A stretch of 64,000 bases of DNA from Diphasiastrum complanatum (lineage: Eukaryota > Streptophyta > Lycopodiopsida > Lycopodiales > Lycopodiaceae), in NCBI GenBank assembly GCA_029204225.1, contig CM055099.1, forward strand, positions 61,659,753 to 61,723,752, read 5' to 3'. This document shows positions 43,876 through 55,545 of the stretch, in pieces. Position 1 is the first letter of the stretch, and every line of letters starts with the position of its first letter. The notes below the pieces were generated by a model, which saw nothing but the letters and a program-made list of their open reading frames with translations, had not been told where the DNA came from and ran no database searches. The translations under genes and the position numbers were made by a program.

Positions 43876-45524
43876 ATGGCACATTCACCTACCCCGAGTG
43901 AGACTATTTAGGAAACCTTAAGGGATCAGTTTCGTCGCATGGATGAGACCCTTTCTGGCCTCGTTCTTCGCTTAGATTCAGTTATGACCGGCTTTGCTAC
44001 TATGCAGTCACAGATTGATTCTTTACAGCCTCATGGTCCTGGTAAAGCTCCTATTTTTACTATATTTGGGACTCCCCCTCCATTTGGATTTCCATTTTCT
44101 TCTGCTAGTCATCCTGGTGGTGGACCGTTCATTCCATCTAACCCACCTCCTGGTTTCTTTCCTTGTTCCCCCCCTTCCTGAGCCACACTTTGCTCGAGAC
44201 TTTCGTGATAGGGTACAACTTGCTACCTATTCCGGTTCCTCTAACGGGAACTTATTAGAGAATTGGTTTGCTAAGCTTGACACATATTTTCAGATTTACC
44301 CTAAGACTGATCCTTAGAAGATCCAGTTGGCTGCTTTACATTTAGATGGACGTGCCACCACATGGTGGCGAGTTTATAGAGCTGATCCTGATCAGGAAGG
44401 GTTCCATGTATGGCATACTTTTCGCCATGACCTCCGCCATGCTATGATTGATCCTCAGTGGCTTGACTCCCAACGTGATACATTCCGTAGTCTCACTCAG
44501 ACCAGTGATCTTGCTTCTTATACAGATAAGTTTATGGAGCTTTCTTATCTTTTCACAGATCTACAGCCCACTGAGCTTATTTCTCGTTACATTGCTGGGC
44601 TTCGTGGTGCTTTACGTTATGATGTTTCTTCCTTCCGTCCTACCACACTTGTTGAGGCGATGTCTCTTGCCAAGTACTTTACAGCATAAGTACTCTGACA
44701 CCCTTCCTTCCCGCTTCTCCCGACCCCATCCTTTTGCTTCATCTTTTCCCGCTACGTCCACCCCTACACCGGCCCCTTCTGTTCCAGCTCTCTCCATTGC
44801 CCCTTCGCCTCCTCGTCCTCCGACTCCTCGACCTGCTATAGTCCGACGTTACACCTCTGCAAAGTTCGCTCATCTTCAGCAGAAGCGTCTTTGCTTTCGT
44901 TGTAAGAGTCCTGACCATCTTGCCCGTGATTGCCGCCAGCCTCTCCCTACTACTACTTCTGTTTTTTACCATGAGGGCACTACTCCAGATGATTCTGATA
45001 TCTACATTCATATTTCTGATGAGCCTGACTTATCCTCTGAGCCTTCCACTGATTTACTTCCTGCTATTTGCCATGTTCAACATGCCTATGCTACTTGGAC
45101 AGGGCGTCCTGGTCCTCGCTCCATTCGATTACGTGTACGTATTACAGGTCGTGAGTATATTGCTTTAGTTGATACTGGTAGCAGTCATTCTTTTATTAGC
45201 AGTTATATGACTAGTCGGATCCGTGCTTCACATGTTCCTGCTTCACAGCCTCTCACAGTTGAGGTTGCGAGTTCTCATTCTTTTCCTAGTTCTCAGATGT
45301 TTCAGCGTTTACCATACCGCATTGGAGATTTCTCTAGATAGACAGATATTTACATTATACCTATGGAGTGTTATGATCTTATCCTTGGTGTTGATTGGTT
45401 TGCATCTCTTGGAGCCGTTACATTGGACTTGACACAACAGACATTGACATTTGTACATGATGCAATTACACACTCACTTGTTGGCATTGATTCTCAGGGA
45501 GACTTCCAGTTGATTACTGGGAAG
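43876..45524 (+). pseudogene. Element C gag and protease
   Basis: The start MAHSPTPSET is the same as in A. There are private lesions: CAG-to-TAG at about 43909 and 44315, an insertion with a stop near 44180, a one-base insertion near 44671 (GCCAAGTACT against GCCAGTACT in A) and CAG-to-TAG at 45339. The knuckle CFRCKSPDHLARDC and protease IALVDTGSSHSFIS are otherwise well preserved. The in-frame TAG at 45525-45527 after the protease is shared with A. Confidence 0.83.
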
Positions 45525-45527
45525 TAG

Positions 45528-46850
45528 TTTATTCGCAGCCTGCCGAAGGCTCATTGTGCTGCCGTATTATGCGTTCAGCGGGCAGTACCAGTTCCTCCAG
45601 TTTCTACACCAGCAGCTGTTCCTCAGGTGATTTCTGACTTATTACATCAGTATGTTTTTGTCTTTTCAGAACCTACGATGCTACCACCATTACGTGACGT
45701 GAACCATCATATTGACTTGCGTCCTGGTTCTGCTCCTCCTTCCCGTCCCCCTTATCGTATGTCTCGATCTGAGCGTGATGAGCTTGAGCTCCATATTACT
45801 GCCTTGTTAGATCATGGTCTCATTGTTCCTAGTCACAGCCCTTTTGGTGCTTCTGTTCTCCTTATTAATAAGAAAGATGGTACCAAACGCCTTTGTATTG
45901 ATTACCGCGCTTTAAATAAGTTGACTATTCGTAATCAGTACCCTATTCCACACATGGATGACCTCTTTGACCAACTCGGTACCTCTAAAACCTTTTCCAG
46001 GATAGACCTTCGTTCTGGATATTACCAAATCAGGATGCACCCTTCTGACGAACATAGAATTGCTTTCCGTACTCATCTTGGTTTACATGAATTTCGTGTG
46101 CTTCCTTTTGGTGATACTAATGGCCCTCCTACATTCCAGAATGTGATGAATAACGTCCTGCGTCCGCTTCTTGGTCATTGTGTCTTGGTTTATTTTGATG
46201 ATATTCTTATTTTTAGTCAGTCTCTTGCTAAGCATGTTGCCCATCTTTCCTCTGTCTTCCAGTTACTTGTACAACACCAGTTATTTGCTAAGTTGTCTAA
46301 ATGTTCTTTTGTTGTTTCTGAGATCGAGCTTCTTGGTTTTCTTATTTGTAATGGTCACATTCGTCTGGACCCTCATAAGGTTCAGGCCATCCAGGATTGG
46401 CCTATACCTACTGATATTCATCATGTTCGTATGTTTCTTGGGTTAGCCACTCACCTTCGTCGTCCAGTTCCTCTTTTTGCCACTATCGCAGCTCCTCTTC
46501 ATGCACTTTTGAAGAAGTCTAATACTTTTCTTTGGACTTCTGATTGTCAGACAACGTTTGATACTCTTCGTCGTGCTGTTGTTGATGCTGCCGTTATGTG
46601 TTTACCACAGTTTGATCAGAAGTTTCTTGTTGAGACTGATGCCAGTAATGTTGGTTTGGGTGCTTTACTTCGCCAGTCACAATGTATTATTGCTTATGAG
46701 TCGCGTCGTCTTCGCTCTTATGAGCAACGTTATTCTGTGCATGAGAAAGAGCTTCTTGCTATTATCTATGCTCTTAAGAAGTGGCGTCATTATCTGTATC
46801 GAGTCCCATTTGACATTATTACTGATCACCAGCCTGTTTTCTCAACGTGA
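45528..46850 (+). pseudogene. Element C reverse transcriptase and RNase H
   Basis: From 45627 the RT frame is open for 407 codons: RLCIDYRALNKLTIRNQYP, RIDLRSGYYQIRM, the family-specific PFGDTNGPPTF and the catalytic YFDDILIFSQS. RNase H continues without a break (FLVETDASNVGLGALL, KELLAIIYALKKWRHYLYR) to DIITDHQ. There an 11-bp deletion relative to A shifts the frame. This is the longest intact stretch in the A/C family and the better reference for it. Confidence 0.87.
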
Positions 46851-48231
46851 CCTTAGTGATCGTCAATTTCGTTGGTTGTAGTTTTTACAGTCTTTTAATT
46901 TCTCCATATTGTATCGTCCTGGTCGTGCTAACACTGCTGCTGATGCATTATCTCGTCTTCCAGCTTTGTTAAATACACTCGTTTCTACTATTCCTCCATG
47001 GTTTGATGTCCTACCTGCAGCATACCTTACATGTTCTGATTTTCGTGATGTTTATAGTTCTGTCCAACCTGTTTCGTCCAGTCCTCATCAGGTTTACTCC
47101 ATTATTGACAATCGTCTTTATCATTATGATTCTCTTTGTATCCCTAGTTCTTTGGGTATCCGTTCCCGGTTGTTGTCGGATGCTCATTCCTCTCCTGTTG
47201 GGGGTCACTTTGGTTTTCAAAAGTCTTATGCTCGTCTCAAAGACCATTTCTATTGGCCCTCTCTTTGATCTGAGCTTGTTGTACTTATTCGTACCTACCC
47301 TTTTTGTCTTCGTAATAAGTACTCCCGTGCTAAATCTGCTGGTTTGCTCCAGAGTTGGCCTATTCCTCATCACTAGTGGACTGATATATCTATGGACTTT
47401 ATCCTTGCCCTTTCCCATACCCAGCGTGGTCACGATTCATGTATGGTGGTAGTTGACAGGTTCTCGAAACAGACACATTTTATCCCAGTTCGCAGCACTA
47501 TCACAGCAGAGCAGTGTGCACGTTTGTTCCTATCAGAGATTTTTCGCCTGCATGGATTTCCTTGTACTATCCTTTCTGATCGAGATAGTAAGTTTACATC
47601 TATATTCTGGACAAAGCTTATGCGTATTTTGGATGTTCAGCTTTTTATGAGTTCTGCTTATCATTCTACTTCTGATGGGCAGTCTGAGGTCCTTAACAGG
47701 ATCCTTGAGGATTATTTATGCCATTTTGTTACTCCTTCAGGGAAGGATTGGGATCAGCATTTATGTTTAGCAGAGTATAGCTATAACAGGGCCATGCTTC
47801 TACTGAGAAGCTTGCACCACGTTATTATGGGCCTTATCGCATTGTGGGAGGTTCTTAGTCCAGTTACATATCGCTTACAACTTCCTACTTCCACATGCGC
47901 CTGTGATGTATTCCATGTCAGTTTATTACGTGCTGCTATTGAGGATGACGCTCCTTGTGATGCTGAGTTTCCTACTGCTCTAGAGTTATTTCCATTTTTA
48001 CCTGCTGCTATATTACAGGTCCGTCTATACCATAGTCGACGCCGTCGGCAGATTCAATTTTTGGTCCAGTGGAATGGTCGTCCTATTGAGGAGGCCACAT
48101 GGGAGCCTATTGATGTCTTTTATCCTACACCATTACTTGCGGATCAGGCTCGTGCTCTTGCTGCACTTGTTGATTCCTCTACATCAGATGTTTCTCTAGC
48201 TGTTGATGCACCAGGGCTTGCTGCTACTTGA
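46851..48231 (+). pseudogene. Element C integrase and chromodomain-like tail, internally deleted
   Basis: The zinc-binding part is intact in frame (AHSSPVGGHFGFQKSYARL ... HFYWPSL), then CGA-to-TGA at about 47268 and CAG-to-TAG at about 47374. The core has MDFILALSHTQRG, SDRDSKFTSIFW and GQSEVLNRILEDYL. After LCLAEYSYN about 265 bases present in A (about 16893-17157) are missing, with an AG microhomology at the join. The C-terminal part QIQFLVQWNGRPIEEATWE is present and ends at TGA 48229-48231. Confidence 0.83.
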
Positions 48232-48276
48232 TCCAGTTATCTTTTCGACAGTTGGGTCTTTTTTTGTGTCGGGGAG

Positions 48277-48725
48277 AGTTATGGACTCGGCTCATTACAT
48301 TCGCCTCGTCCATTTACATTTACAGTTACTTTACTTTATGCATACACAGGCCTTGGGCCCTTTTTTATTCATTAGTGACATTCAGACTATATGGTTGGCC
48401 TTTGGCCTTATTATTCATTAGTAGGCCATTTGGACATATTACTGGAGAGTGGGGACCTTCTTGGAGGGCGCACTATTATCCCTCCTAGTTGGGCCCTAGC
48501 CACTGAAAGCTTCCTTTTAGGGCTTCCTCTTGGCTATAAGTAGGGAAACTGTGTCATTTGTCATTCAACTGATTATATTGATCTCTCTCTTTAGCCTCCT
48601 TAATCTCTCTCTTTCCTGCTTTCTAGGGTTAAGTCTTGCTTATGTGCTGCTTTCATAGCTTAAGTCTTGCTTATGTGATGCTTTCATAGCTTAGCTCTAG
48701 ATCAGTTGTGGCCTTATTTGTAATT
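48277..48725 (+). repeat. 3' LTR of element C (449 bp)
   Basis: AGTTATGGACTCGG...ATTTGTAATT, preceded by the polypurine stretch GGGGAG. Confidence 0.85.
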
Positions 48726-48886
48726 GCCTACCTACTAGACCACACCCACAACCATAGTTTTTACACTTGGTGTGTATAGTCAGCTAGGACCTCTCCCATT
48801 CCGGTGGGGTGCTCTACCATTGAGCTACCCATCCATTTGTGTTCCTAGAGTGTTGTGCAAGGGCTATAGCCTTGCACTTTCTAACA
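48726..48886 (-). mobile_element. TRIM array, right part with LTR 4 (48758-48886)
   Basis: The rest of the interrupted internal segment (CTAGACCACACCCACAACC on the plus strand) is followed by a partial LTR. About 20 bases covering the primer-binding site and LTR end are deleted. LTR 4 ends in CTAACA like the others and keeps the D-arm and A box of the tRNA-like part. Confidence 0.75.
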
Positions 48887-48959
48887 TTCATCAAGCAAAG
48901 AGAATTGTATACAAATCAAGCTAAATTTGAGGACTATGAAAAATTGTCAAAAAAATTGA

Positions 48960-50750
48960 CAAATCCTACTCCTACGGTGCTCCTCTCATTTCATCATTTC
49001 TCTGAGCAACTGCCTTCTCTTGGTTTGTCTATTCAACCTCGCAAGTGTTCAGTGTGGTCTCCAACAGGTCTACCCCCGGACTTTGTTCCTCCTCAAGGTC
49101 TCCTTGCTCCTTCGGATGGCATTCGCATTCTGGGTGTTCCTTTTGGGTCTGCTTCCTTCAGCTCTACTTTTCTTGGTGAGGCTCTCCAGGAGGATGTTGC
49201 TCATTCAGATCTGCTTCCCTGGTTGGGCAACAATCAGGTCACGTTTGCATCTTGATGTCTTGCTTTATCCAGCGTCCTTCTTATCTGCTGCGGACTTTCC
49301 TCCCTACTTAGGACTTTTTGCATCTTCTCTCTTCCTTTGACAGCTCTATTATGGATTTTTTTGGCTGCCTTTTGGGCCCAGGTTTTTTGGATGGTGTGGA
49401 GACCCTTTCAACCAGGCTCGATTACGCATTTCTTGTGGAGGTGTGGGTTTTCTCTCTACGGTTTCTTCTGCACATGCAGCTTTTCTTGGGAGCTGGGCTC
49501 TTGTCGCCCCTACTTTGTCTTCTTTGTTCCTCTCTGGATTTCGCCCTCTCTTGGCGGATTGCATTGCTCATGTGGATAGCGGTTCTCTGCCTTTCCAACA
49601 CCTCCTCATCGCTGCGCGAGAGCTCCTCCCCCTCTCTGCCCAAGCTTGTCTTCATCCTTTTGAGCAACTCCCCATTTTCAGCTCAGATCACCTGCAAGAG
49701 ACCCTCTTGGAGCGCGTGCACAAGCAAACCCTTTTCAGCATGCTCTCTAAGGCTCCTTCGACGTTTCATCGAGCTTGGCTTCTTTCTTGTGCGGGTCCTG
49801 GTGCGAGGGCTTAGCTGTCAGCTCGGCCTATTATTCCTTCCTTTTGCTTGTCTTCGGCCATCTTCGCCACTGCTCTTCATCTTCGCTTGGAGCTATCTCA
49901 TCCTTCGGTCTTGGGTCTCTCCAGGTTTGTTTGTGGTCACCCTATTGATGCTCTTGCTATCCACCTCCTTCGTTGTCCTTCTGGAAGTGAGCGCACAACT
50001 ACGCATGATGTTGTCAAAGATGCAGCAGCCGCTATAGCCAGAGATGGAGGATTCCATGTCCTCAGAGAGCACTCTTGTGTCCTTCCTTCTTCCGCATCCC
50101 ACTCTTCGCGCAGGTGTGTTGACATTGTCCTCTCTCGGGATGGGCTTCGTACTTTGGCAGATGATGATGTTGCTGATCCCATGCATGGTGACCTATTGCC
50201 TTGCTCTGCCTTCACACCAAGAGAAGCGGCAGGCGTGGCAGCACAAGAGAAGGAAAAAAACTACTCCGACAGGCACCCCACTGATGCTTAATTCCCCTGA
50301 CAATTGAGACTTATGGCACCTTGCATCGACGCTTTGAGGATTTTCTTCGCATGTGTTCTCATCAGGCGGCAGAGCGTCAAGGTATTCCTGGTTCTATTCT
50401 CGTGGCTTCTGTCAAACAACGTATTTCCATTGCCTTGCAACGTGCTCAGGCCCTATCAATTCTGCAACGGGCGACGGTGGCTGGATCTGCTACATCTCAT
50501 CTCCCTTCATTAGCCGACTCCCCACTTCTTCACTTTTCTGATTTGCTGCAGTCATTTGGCAGACTCCCACTGACATCATCATAGTTTATGCACTTTTAAT
50601 TTTAATGCCAAGATCTGGATTAATCTTAACTTTACTGCAAGCTTCGCTCTTGTTTGAGCTTACTTTTGTTTAAACCTCCCCTTCGGGGTGTATATATCTT
50701 TTTCATCAATGTACCTACTACTTTTTCCTATGAATAAATGCACCAGGGTA
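48960..50750 (+). mobile_element. LINE 3' half with restriction-like endonuclease domain
   Basis: There is no LTR. Broken frames give a non-LTR RT C-terminal part (LGLSIQPRKCSVWSPTGLP, GIRILGVPFGS), then GGVGFLSTVSSAHAAFLGSW and FRPLLADCIAHVDSG. After these come a CGHPIDALAIHLLRC zinc motif and VDIVLSRDGLRTLADDDVADP, followed by KEKNYSDRHP and LTIETYGTLHRRFEDF. The last three blocks resemble the CCHC plus PD-D...K-x-x-x-Y endonuclease of RLE-type LINEs. It ends with GAATAAATGCACCAGGGTA and no poly-A tail. The 5' half is missing. Confidence 0.65.
49848..50291 (+). pseudogene. LINE zinc motif and endonuclease-like domain
   Basis: This frame holds CGHPIDALAIHLLRC, then THDVVKDAAAAIARDGGFHV, RRCVDIVLSRDG...LADDDVADP and KEKNYSDRHPTDA, and then shifts. 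The second copy on the other strand reads ADVVVVD where this copy has ADDDVAD, so this copy carries at least one substitution. Role in intact elements: nicking the target to prime reverse transcription. Assignment to RLE is from motif order only. Confidence 0.55.
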
Positions 50751-50873
50751 CTTATATGTAAATTAGTACATACGTGGATCCCACATGTGATCCATGTTTC
50801 CACGTGTGTAGGCTATTCTATTAGGTTACATATCATTCATATGGTTAGTTAGGTTTGTTTGGTCATAATTTCA

Positions 50874-50900
50874 TATTATATTATATTATATTATATTATA
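50874..50900. repeat. (TTATA)n microsatellite
   Basis: Five to six consecutive TTATA units directly in front of the tRNA-like SINE head. Confidence 0.9.
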
Positions 50901-50907
50901 ACCCAAC

Positions 50908-50971
50908 GGGGTTGTCTTAGTTGGTTAGCTTGACATCCAAAGTTTCTTTGGTCTCAGGTTCGAGCCTCCCC
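50908..50971 (+). other. tRNA-derived SINE head (A and B boxes)
   Basis: GGGGTTGTC then TTAGTTGGTTAGC (A box with the GG of a D loop) and, 33 bases further, GGTTCGAGCC, a perfect B box, then TCCCC, which could pair with the opening GGGG. It resembles a tRNA-derived Pol III promoter. A SINE body could not be delimited. Confidence 0.55.
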
Positions 50972-51260
50972 TTGGAAACCAAGAAGCATAATTCCATATT
51001 ATAGGACCAAACTATTCCTTGAATCGTGGAGGTGGATAACCAACCTACCCACCAACTTGGCAAAACTCTAGGGTTAGGTAAGATTGACAAATTAGGGCAA
51101 AAATGGTAAAATCATATTCCTTATTACATGCTGGATTTTCACCTAACTTGAGGTGGGGAAGAGCTTATTGTACATACAATCCATCATTCCATAGTGAGGG
51201 GCTAGAATTTTTGGAGCATATTGGCAATCTTGAGTATTCTACATATTTGTCTTGAAGAAA

Positions 51261-52036
51261 TACCCTGGTGCATTTATTCATATAAAAAACTATTAGGTAC
51301 ATTGATGAAAAAAATATATACACCCCAAAGAAAAAGTTTAAGCAAAAGTAAGCTCAAACAAGAGTGAAGCTTGCAATAAAGCTAAGATTAATCCAAATCC
51401 TGGCATTCAAAATAAAAGTGCATAAACTATGATGATGTCAGTGGGAGTCTGCCAACTGACTGATTGTAGCAGATCAGAAAAGTGAGGAGGTGGCGAATCT
51501 ACTAATGAAGGGAGATGAGATGTAGCAAACCCAGCCACCGTCGCCCGTTGCAGGATTGATAGGGCCTTGACACGTTGCAGGGCAATGGAAATACGTTGTT
51601 TGAAAGAAGCCATGAGAATAGAACCAGGAACACCTTGCCGCTCTACCGCCTGATGAGAGTACATGCGAAGAAAATCCTAAAAGCGTCAATGCAAAGTGCC
51701 ATAAGTCTCAATTGCCAAAGGAAGAAGAGCATCAATAGGGTGCCTGTCGGAGTAGTTTTTTTCCTTCTCTTGTGCTGCCACGCTTGTCACTTCTCATGGT
51801 GTGAAGGCAAAGCGAGGCAGTAAGTCACCATGCGTGCGATCAACAACAACAACATCTGCCAAAGTACGAAACCCATCCTGAGAGAGGACAATGTCAACAT
51901 GCCTACGGAAAGAGTGGGATGCAGTAGAAGGAAAGACATGCGACTGCTCTCCAAGGACATGGAATCCTCCATCTCTAGCTATAGCGGCCGCTACATCTCT
52001 GACAACATCATGCGTAGCTATGCGATCACTCCCAGT
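51261..52036 (-). mobile_element. 5'-truncated LINE copy, inverted relative to the first
   Basis: On the minus strand it matches 49980-50750: the endonuclease-like block (VDIVLSQDGFRTLADVVVVD), SVAAQEKEKNYSDRHP, IETYGTLH, then AVERQGVPGSILMASFKQRI, and the same 3' UTR ending GAATAAATGCACCAGGGTA. Several stops are present. The 5' truncation is typical of LINE retrotransposition. The two copies face each other tail to tail across 510 bases. Confidence 0.8.
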
Positions 52037-55000
52037 AGGAAATACCTAGTAATTCAAAAGACTTATAAAAACAACAGTTCTTTTGGCCTAAAATAAGGGT
52101 GGCCCTCTAGTATGTTACTAGTTGCTAGAATTGTCAAGTGAATAAGGCAAAGGACATAAAAGTTGGTAGTCTATTGTAGGCCTTAAAAATCCCAACCGGC
52201 AGATGGAAGCCCATTCTAAACCTTATCTTAAAGTAGTAACCTTTTAAAATTCCAATTGAGCTCTTTGCAATTAGATACATGTGAACTTTTTTTTTTACTT
52301 TTTATGAACAATTTCACTAACATAAGTATCAAAAATTGCCTAAACTCTCTATTTTTAAATTAGTTTTGATTTAATCCTTTTCAACTACCAATTAAGCTCA
52401 TTTGTCTTCAAGAATATTTCCAATCCTATAAAAGAACAAAATATTGGGCAATGGTGGGAAAGGTTAGATCCATCCCAAAAACCATGCTCCCCAATTTCTT
52501 CCATAATTTTTATGAGGATGTTGTAAGAGAATTAATCAAAAAAAAAAAAAAAACTCAAAAATTGATTTGTATAACATTGAAACTACTCATAACTACATTA
52601 CAAATCATGCATTGAACATCAACAAAAAAAATCTTTTTTTCTTTTAAGATATGTGACAATTCATAACAAGTTTTCAAGAACTACTCAACAACATTTTTCA
52701 CGAGGGAGTATTACTCCCTAAAAATCAATTGACATTAGCATGATGAGAATGTTCAACAATTCTCTTGCAAACTCTTTTTAACTATTCAAAAACTAAAGGT
52801 TTCCAAATGATATCATTTGTTTTAATCGAAAGGCAGTGCATTGTTTTAAATGGGTAAGGCTTTGAAGGTCAGGTATTAGTAAGCATACATAGTTCAATAT
52901 TCATAAACGCCATTCATCATTATTGAATGCAGTTAAGAAAATGATTTATATTCCGCTTAACTTGGGTAACCAATCTAGGCAAGGAGCTTGGAGAGGTTGT
53001 TACTATAAATGAATCTATAATGTCTACCGAACTTTTTCAATTTCTCATACCATGTTTTCAATGGCCTCCAGACAACATATCAATATTCTATAGCCACCAC
53101 ACACTTTCTCTAGTGTTGCTCAAATTTCTCAACATATGAGTTTTCCATAAATATAAGCCTAGGCTTTGACATTAGATTCGAGGGCATCAGACACGATGAC
53201 ATTTGTTTTGGGACTTTGACCTAAAAAAGAGTAACCTTTTTTGGTATTTTTTAGCAGTCTTAGTCATAGGCCAAAATCATGGCTTTTTTTAGGGATTCTC
53301 TAGAATTTTTTTTCTAATACTTAATCTTCAACTTATACAAAAAAGTACATTTTTATAATACATCATGACAAATAAAAATTACAAACTTCGTAAAACCCTC
53401 ATAATAAAAAGAAAACAATATTGAAAAATAACACATGATTTTGTAGAAGTCAAATTCTAAAAAAATATATGAGGGCCCAAAATATGTATACAGAACCTTT
53501 TTTTATAATACATTTTTCAAAGACTTTTCACTAATGTCTCTCAATTTGGAACTTGATATATTATCAATGCTCTTTGTTTTAGATAATGAAATTGAAGGCC
53601 CTATCTTCTTCATCAAAATCAACTTACATATTTTCTTTTTAATCGGTTTCAAATATTGACAAGAAATTGTGTAAGTCGGTCTTCTTCGTTAGGTGACGAA
53701 ATGAAGACAATGGTTGTCCAATTAATCCAAGTCATTTTTTCTAAATAGATATTGTTGAATTTCGTAAATGGTTGGTTATTATCAATTTAAAATTAAATAT
53801 TAAAACATCCACATCTGTTAGACATAAATTGTCAACCCTTTATTGATTTTTTTCACAATTGTTTTTTCTTGCTCTCCGGATGTAATTGCAACATTTCTTA
53901 TTTGTACATTTTCAAAAAATATTAGTTAACATGGTGTGCAACACAGACCCATAATATTTTTATTTAGTTACTATTTTGAATAAATCTAAACACTTATACA
54001 ATAGAAAACAGATGTTTTTCGCTATATTTAGAAGCCAAAACGTGCAACAAGACTTCTAACATGAAGCTCATTAGGATTATGACACATTTCAACTCATGTT
54101 TTTCTAAAAAAAAATTCAAACATATCATCTTTTTTCAAACTACAATTTGTTTTATCTTTCTAACACACTTCACATTATTTGTGAACTATCAAATTACTCT
54201 TATGTTTGAAATTTTAAAATTCTTTATCTTAATATTTATTGTCAACATTTAGATTTCTAATTATTTATTTATTTTAATAATCTAATAGTTTTTAAAAAAT
54301 TTAGCTCTTCTAGTTTTATTATTATTTTTTAATTGAGTTTTTAATTTTAAGATATTTTAAAACTTTCATTTCTTTAAAATCTGTAGAATTTTTATTTTAT
54401 TTTTTTTAGATTTCTCAAATTTAATACATAGTAGAGTATAATAACAAAAAAACTTATGCTATGTTGAGCATAGCAAGAGCAACTTTTGTTGTGCTAAGCA
54501 TATCAAAAGAACGGACTGAAAGTTGCTTTTGCTATGCTCAACACAAGAATAAGCATGAGTATTCCTTGCTTTTATCAACAACTATGTTGACAAAATGGAG
54601 CTATGTTCAATATTGTCTACTCAAAATTTCAATGGCTTTAACTCTACTATGACCCTAACCTATGTCTTTAACTGTATTGTGACCCTCATCTACAAAACAT
54701 GGTCCTAGTAAAGATTTGGAGACCAAGGTGCGACAGGAGATCTAATGAACGGAAGAAAACTCTAAAATATTGAACATAAAAAAAAAAAACTTTAGAGCTT
54801 TGCTAGCTCTCAATTTTGAACCTTTGACAAAAGGCGACACGACACAACACGACACAAAATCAGTCGTGCCTCACGAACAACCAACAAAAAATCAGCCAAA
54901 TACCATGGGATACAGATATTTGATCTGATCTCATGACATCATCAGAAGTATTCTAGATCGTGGCTAATCTACCACTCTTGTAATTTGCGAACTAATTGTA

Positions 55001-55540
55001 GATGTTTAATCTTTCTAATCTGTAAGTTACAAGAATGTGACACGAAATTGTTCACGAACTGTATACTTTCTGTTTTGATGCATAATATAAGTCTAATGCT
55101 AGTAAGCAAGACAAGACATCAGAAGAAGAAATATACAGAATACGAATCCGCTTGCGTGCGAGATAATTCTGTATAGGATCTGTAGATCTACAAGTCCGCT
55201 AATAAGCGAGACTCGAATTCATGAGAGAACTGTATTTCTCTCACGCCAACACACTGTGTGGATCTGCATGCGGTGCTTGGAGAATCAGGAAAAATCAATA
55301 GATAATTTTGTAGCTGTTGTGCACATTATTATTCTAGATGATTGTATGATCTTGTATGTAAATTCGTCTGCTACTATTCGTGTGTCTGATTCGCTTGTTC
55401 ATTCTATTCCGCACTTTGGTTTGATCTTGTTGAATGCTACATTAATTTGTTAACGTAGATCAACAGTGTCTGACTACTCTCCGAAAGATTGTAGGAGTGA
55501 TACAATTGGCAGTGACCAGCAATCACATCTGAATTTCTAA
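52037..55540. other. AT-rich interval without recognisable genes
   Basis: 3.5 kb of AT-rich DNA with poly-A/T runs. The only structured object is a hairpin at 54453-54554. Short ORFs (for example 54061-54252) lack motifs. Confidence 0.55.
54453..54554. repeat. Short inverted repeat, MITE-like hairpin
   Basis: The arms (54453-54486 and 54519-54554) share TTGAGCATAGCAA-AGCAACTTT in inverted orientation with few mismatches, around a 32-base loop. No target duplication could be confirmed. Confidence 0.6.
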
Positions 55541-55545
55541 CGAAC
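55541..55545. repeat. Target-site duplication of element F, left
   Basis: CGAAC, repeated at 61102-61106. Confidence 0.92.

Larger units (their letters stand above)
42121..48725 (+). mobile_element. Element C: second copy of the element A gypsy family
   Basis: 5' LTR 42121-42564 and 3' LTR 48277-48725, each with AGTTA...TAACT-type ends (the last C is T in the 3' LTR). The internal order is as in A and the sequence similarity is high throughout. It lacks element B, giving the pre-insertion site. The flanks ACCTG/GCCTA may be a mutated 5-bp duplication. It is inserted in the TRIM array. It carries a solo LTR in its leader (42878-43527) and an integrase deletion. Many private CAG-to-TAG stops inactivate it. 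Confidence 0.9.
50751..51260. other. Spacer between inverted LINE ends
   Basis: It holds a TTATA microsatellite (50874-50900), a tRNA-like SINE head (50908-50971) and otherwise plain AT-rich DNA. No gene seen. Confidence 0.6.
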
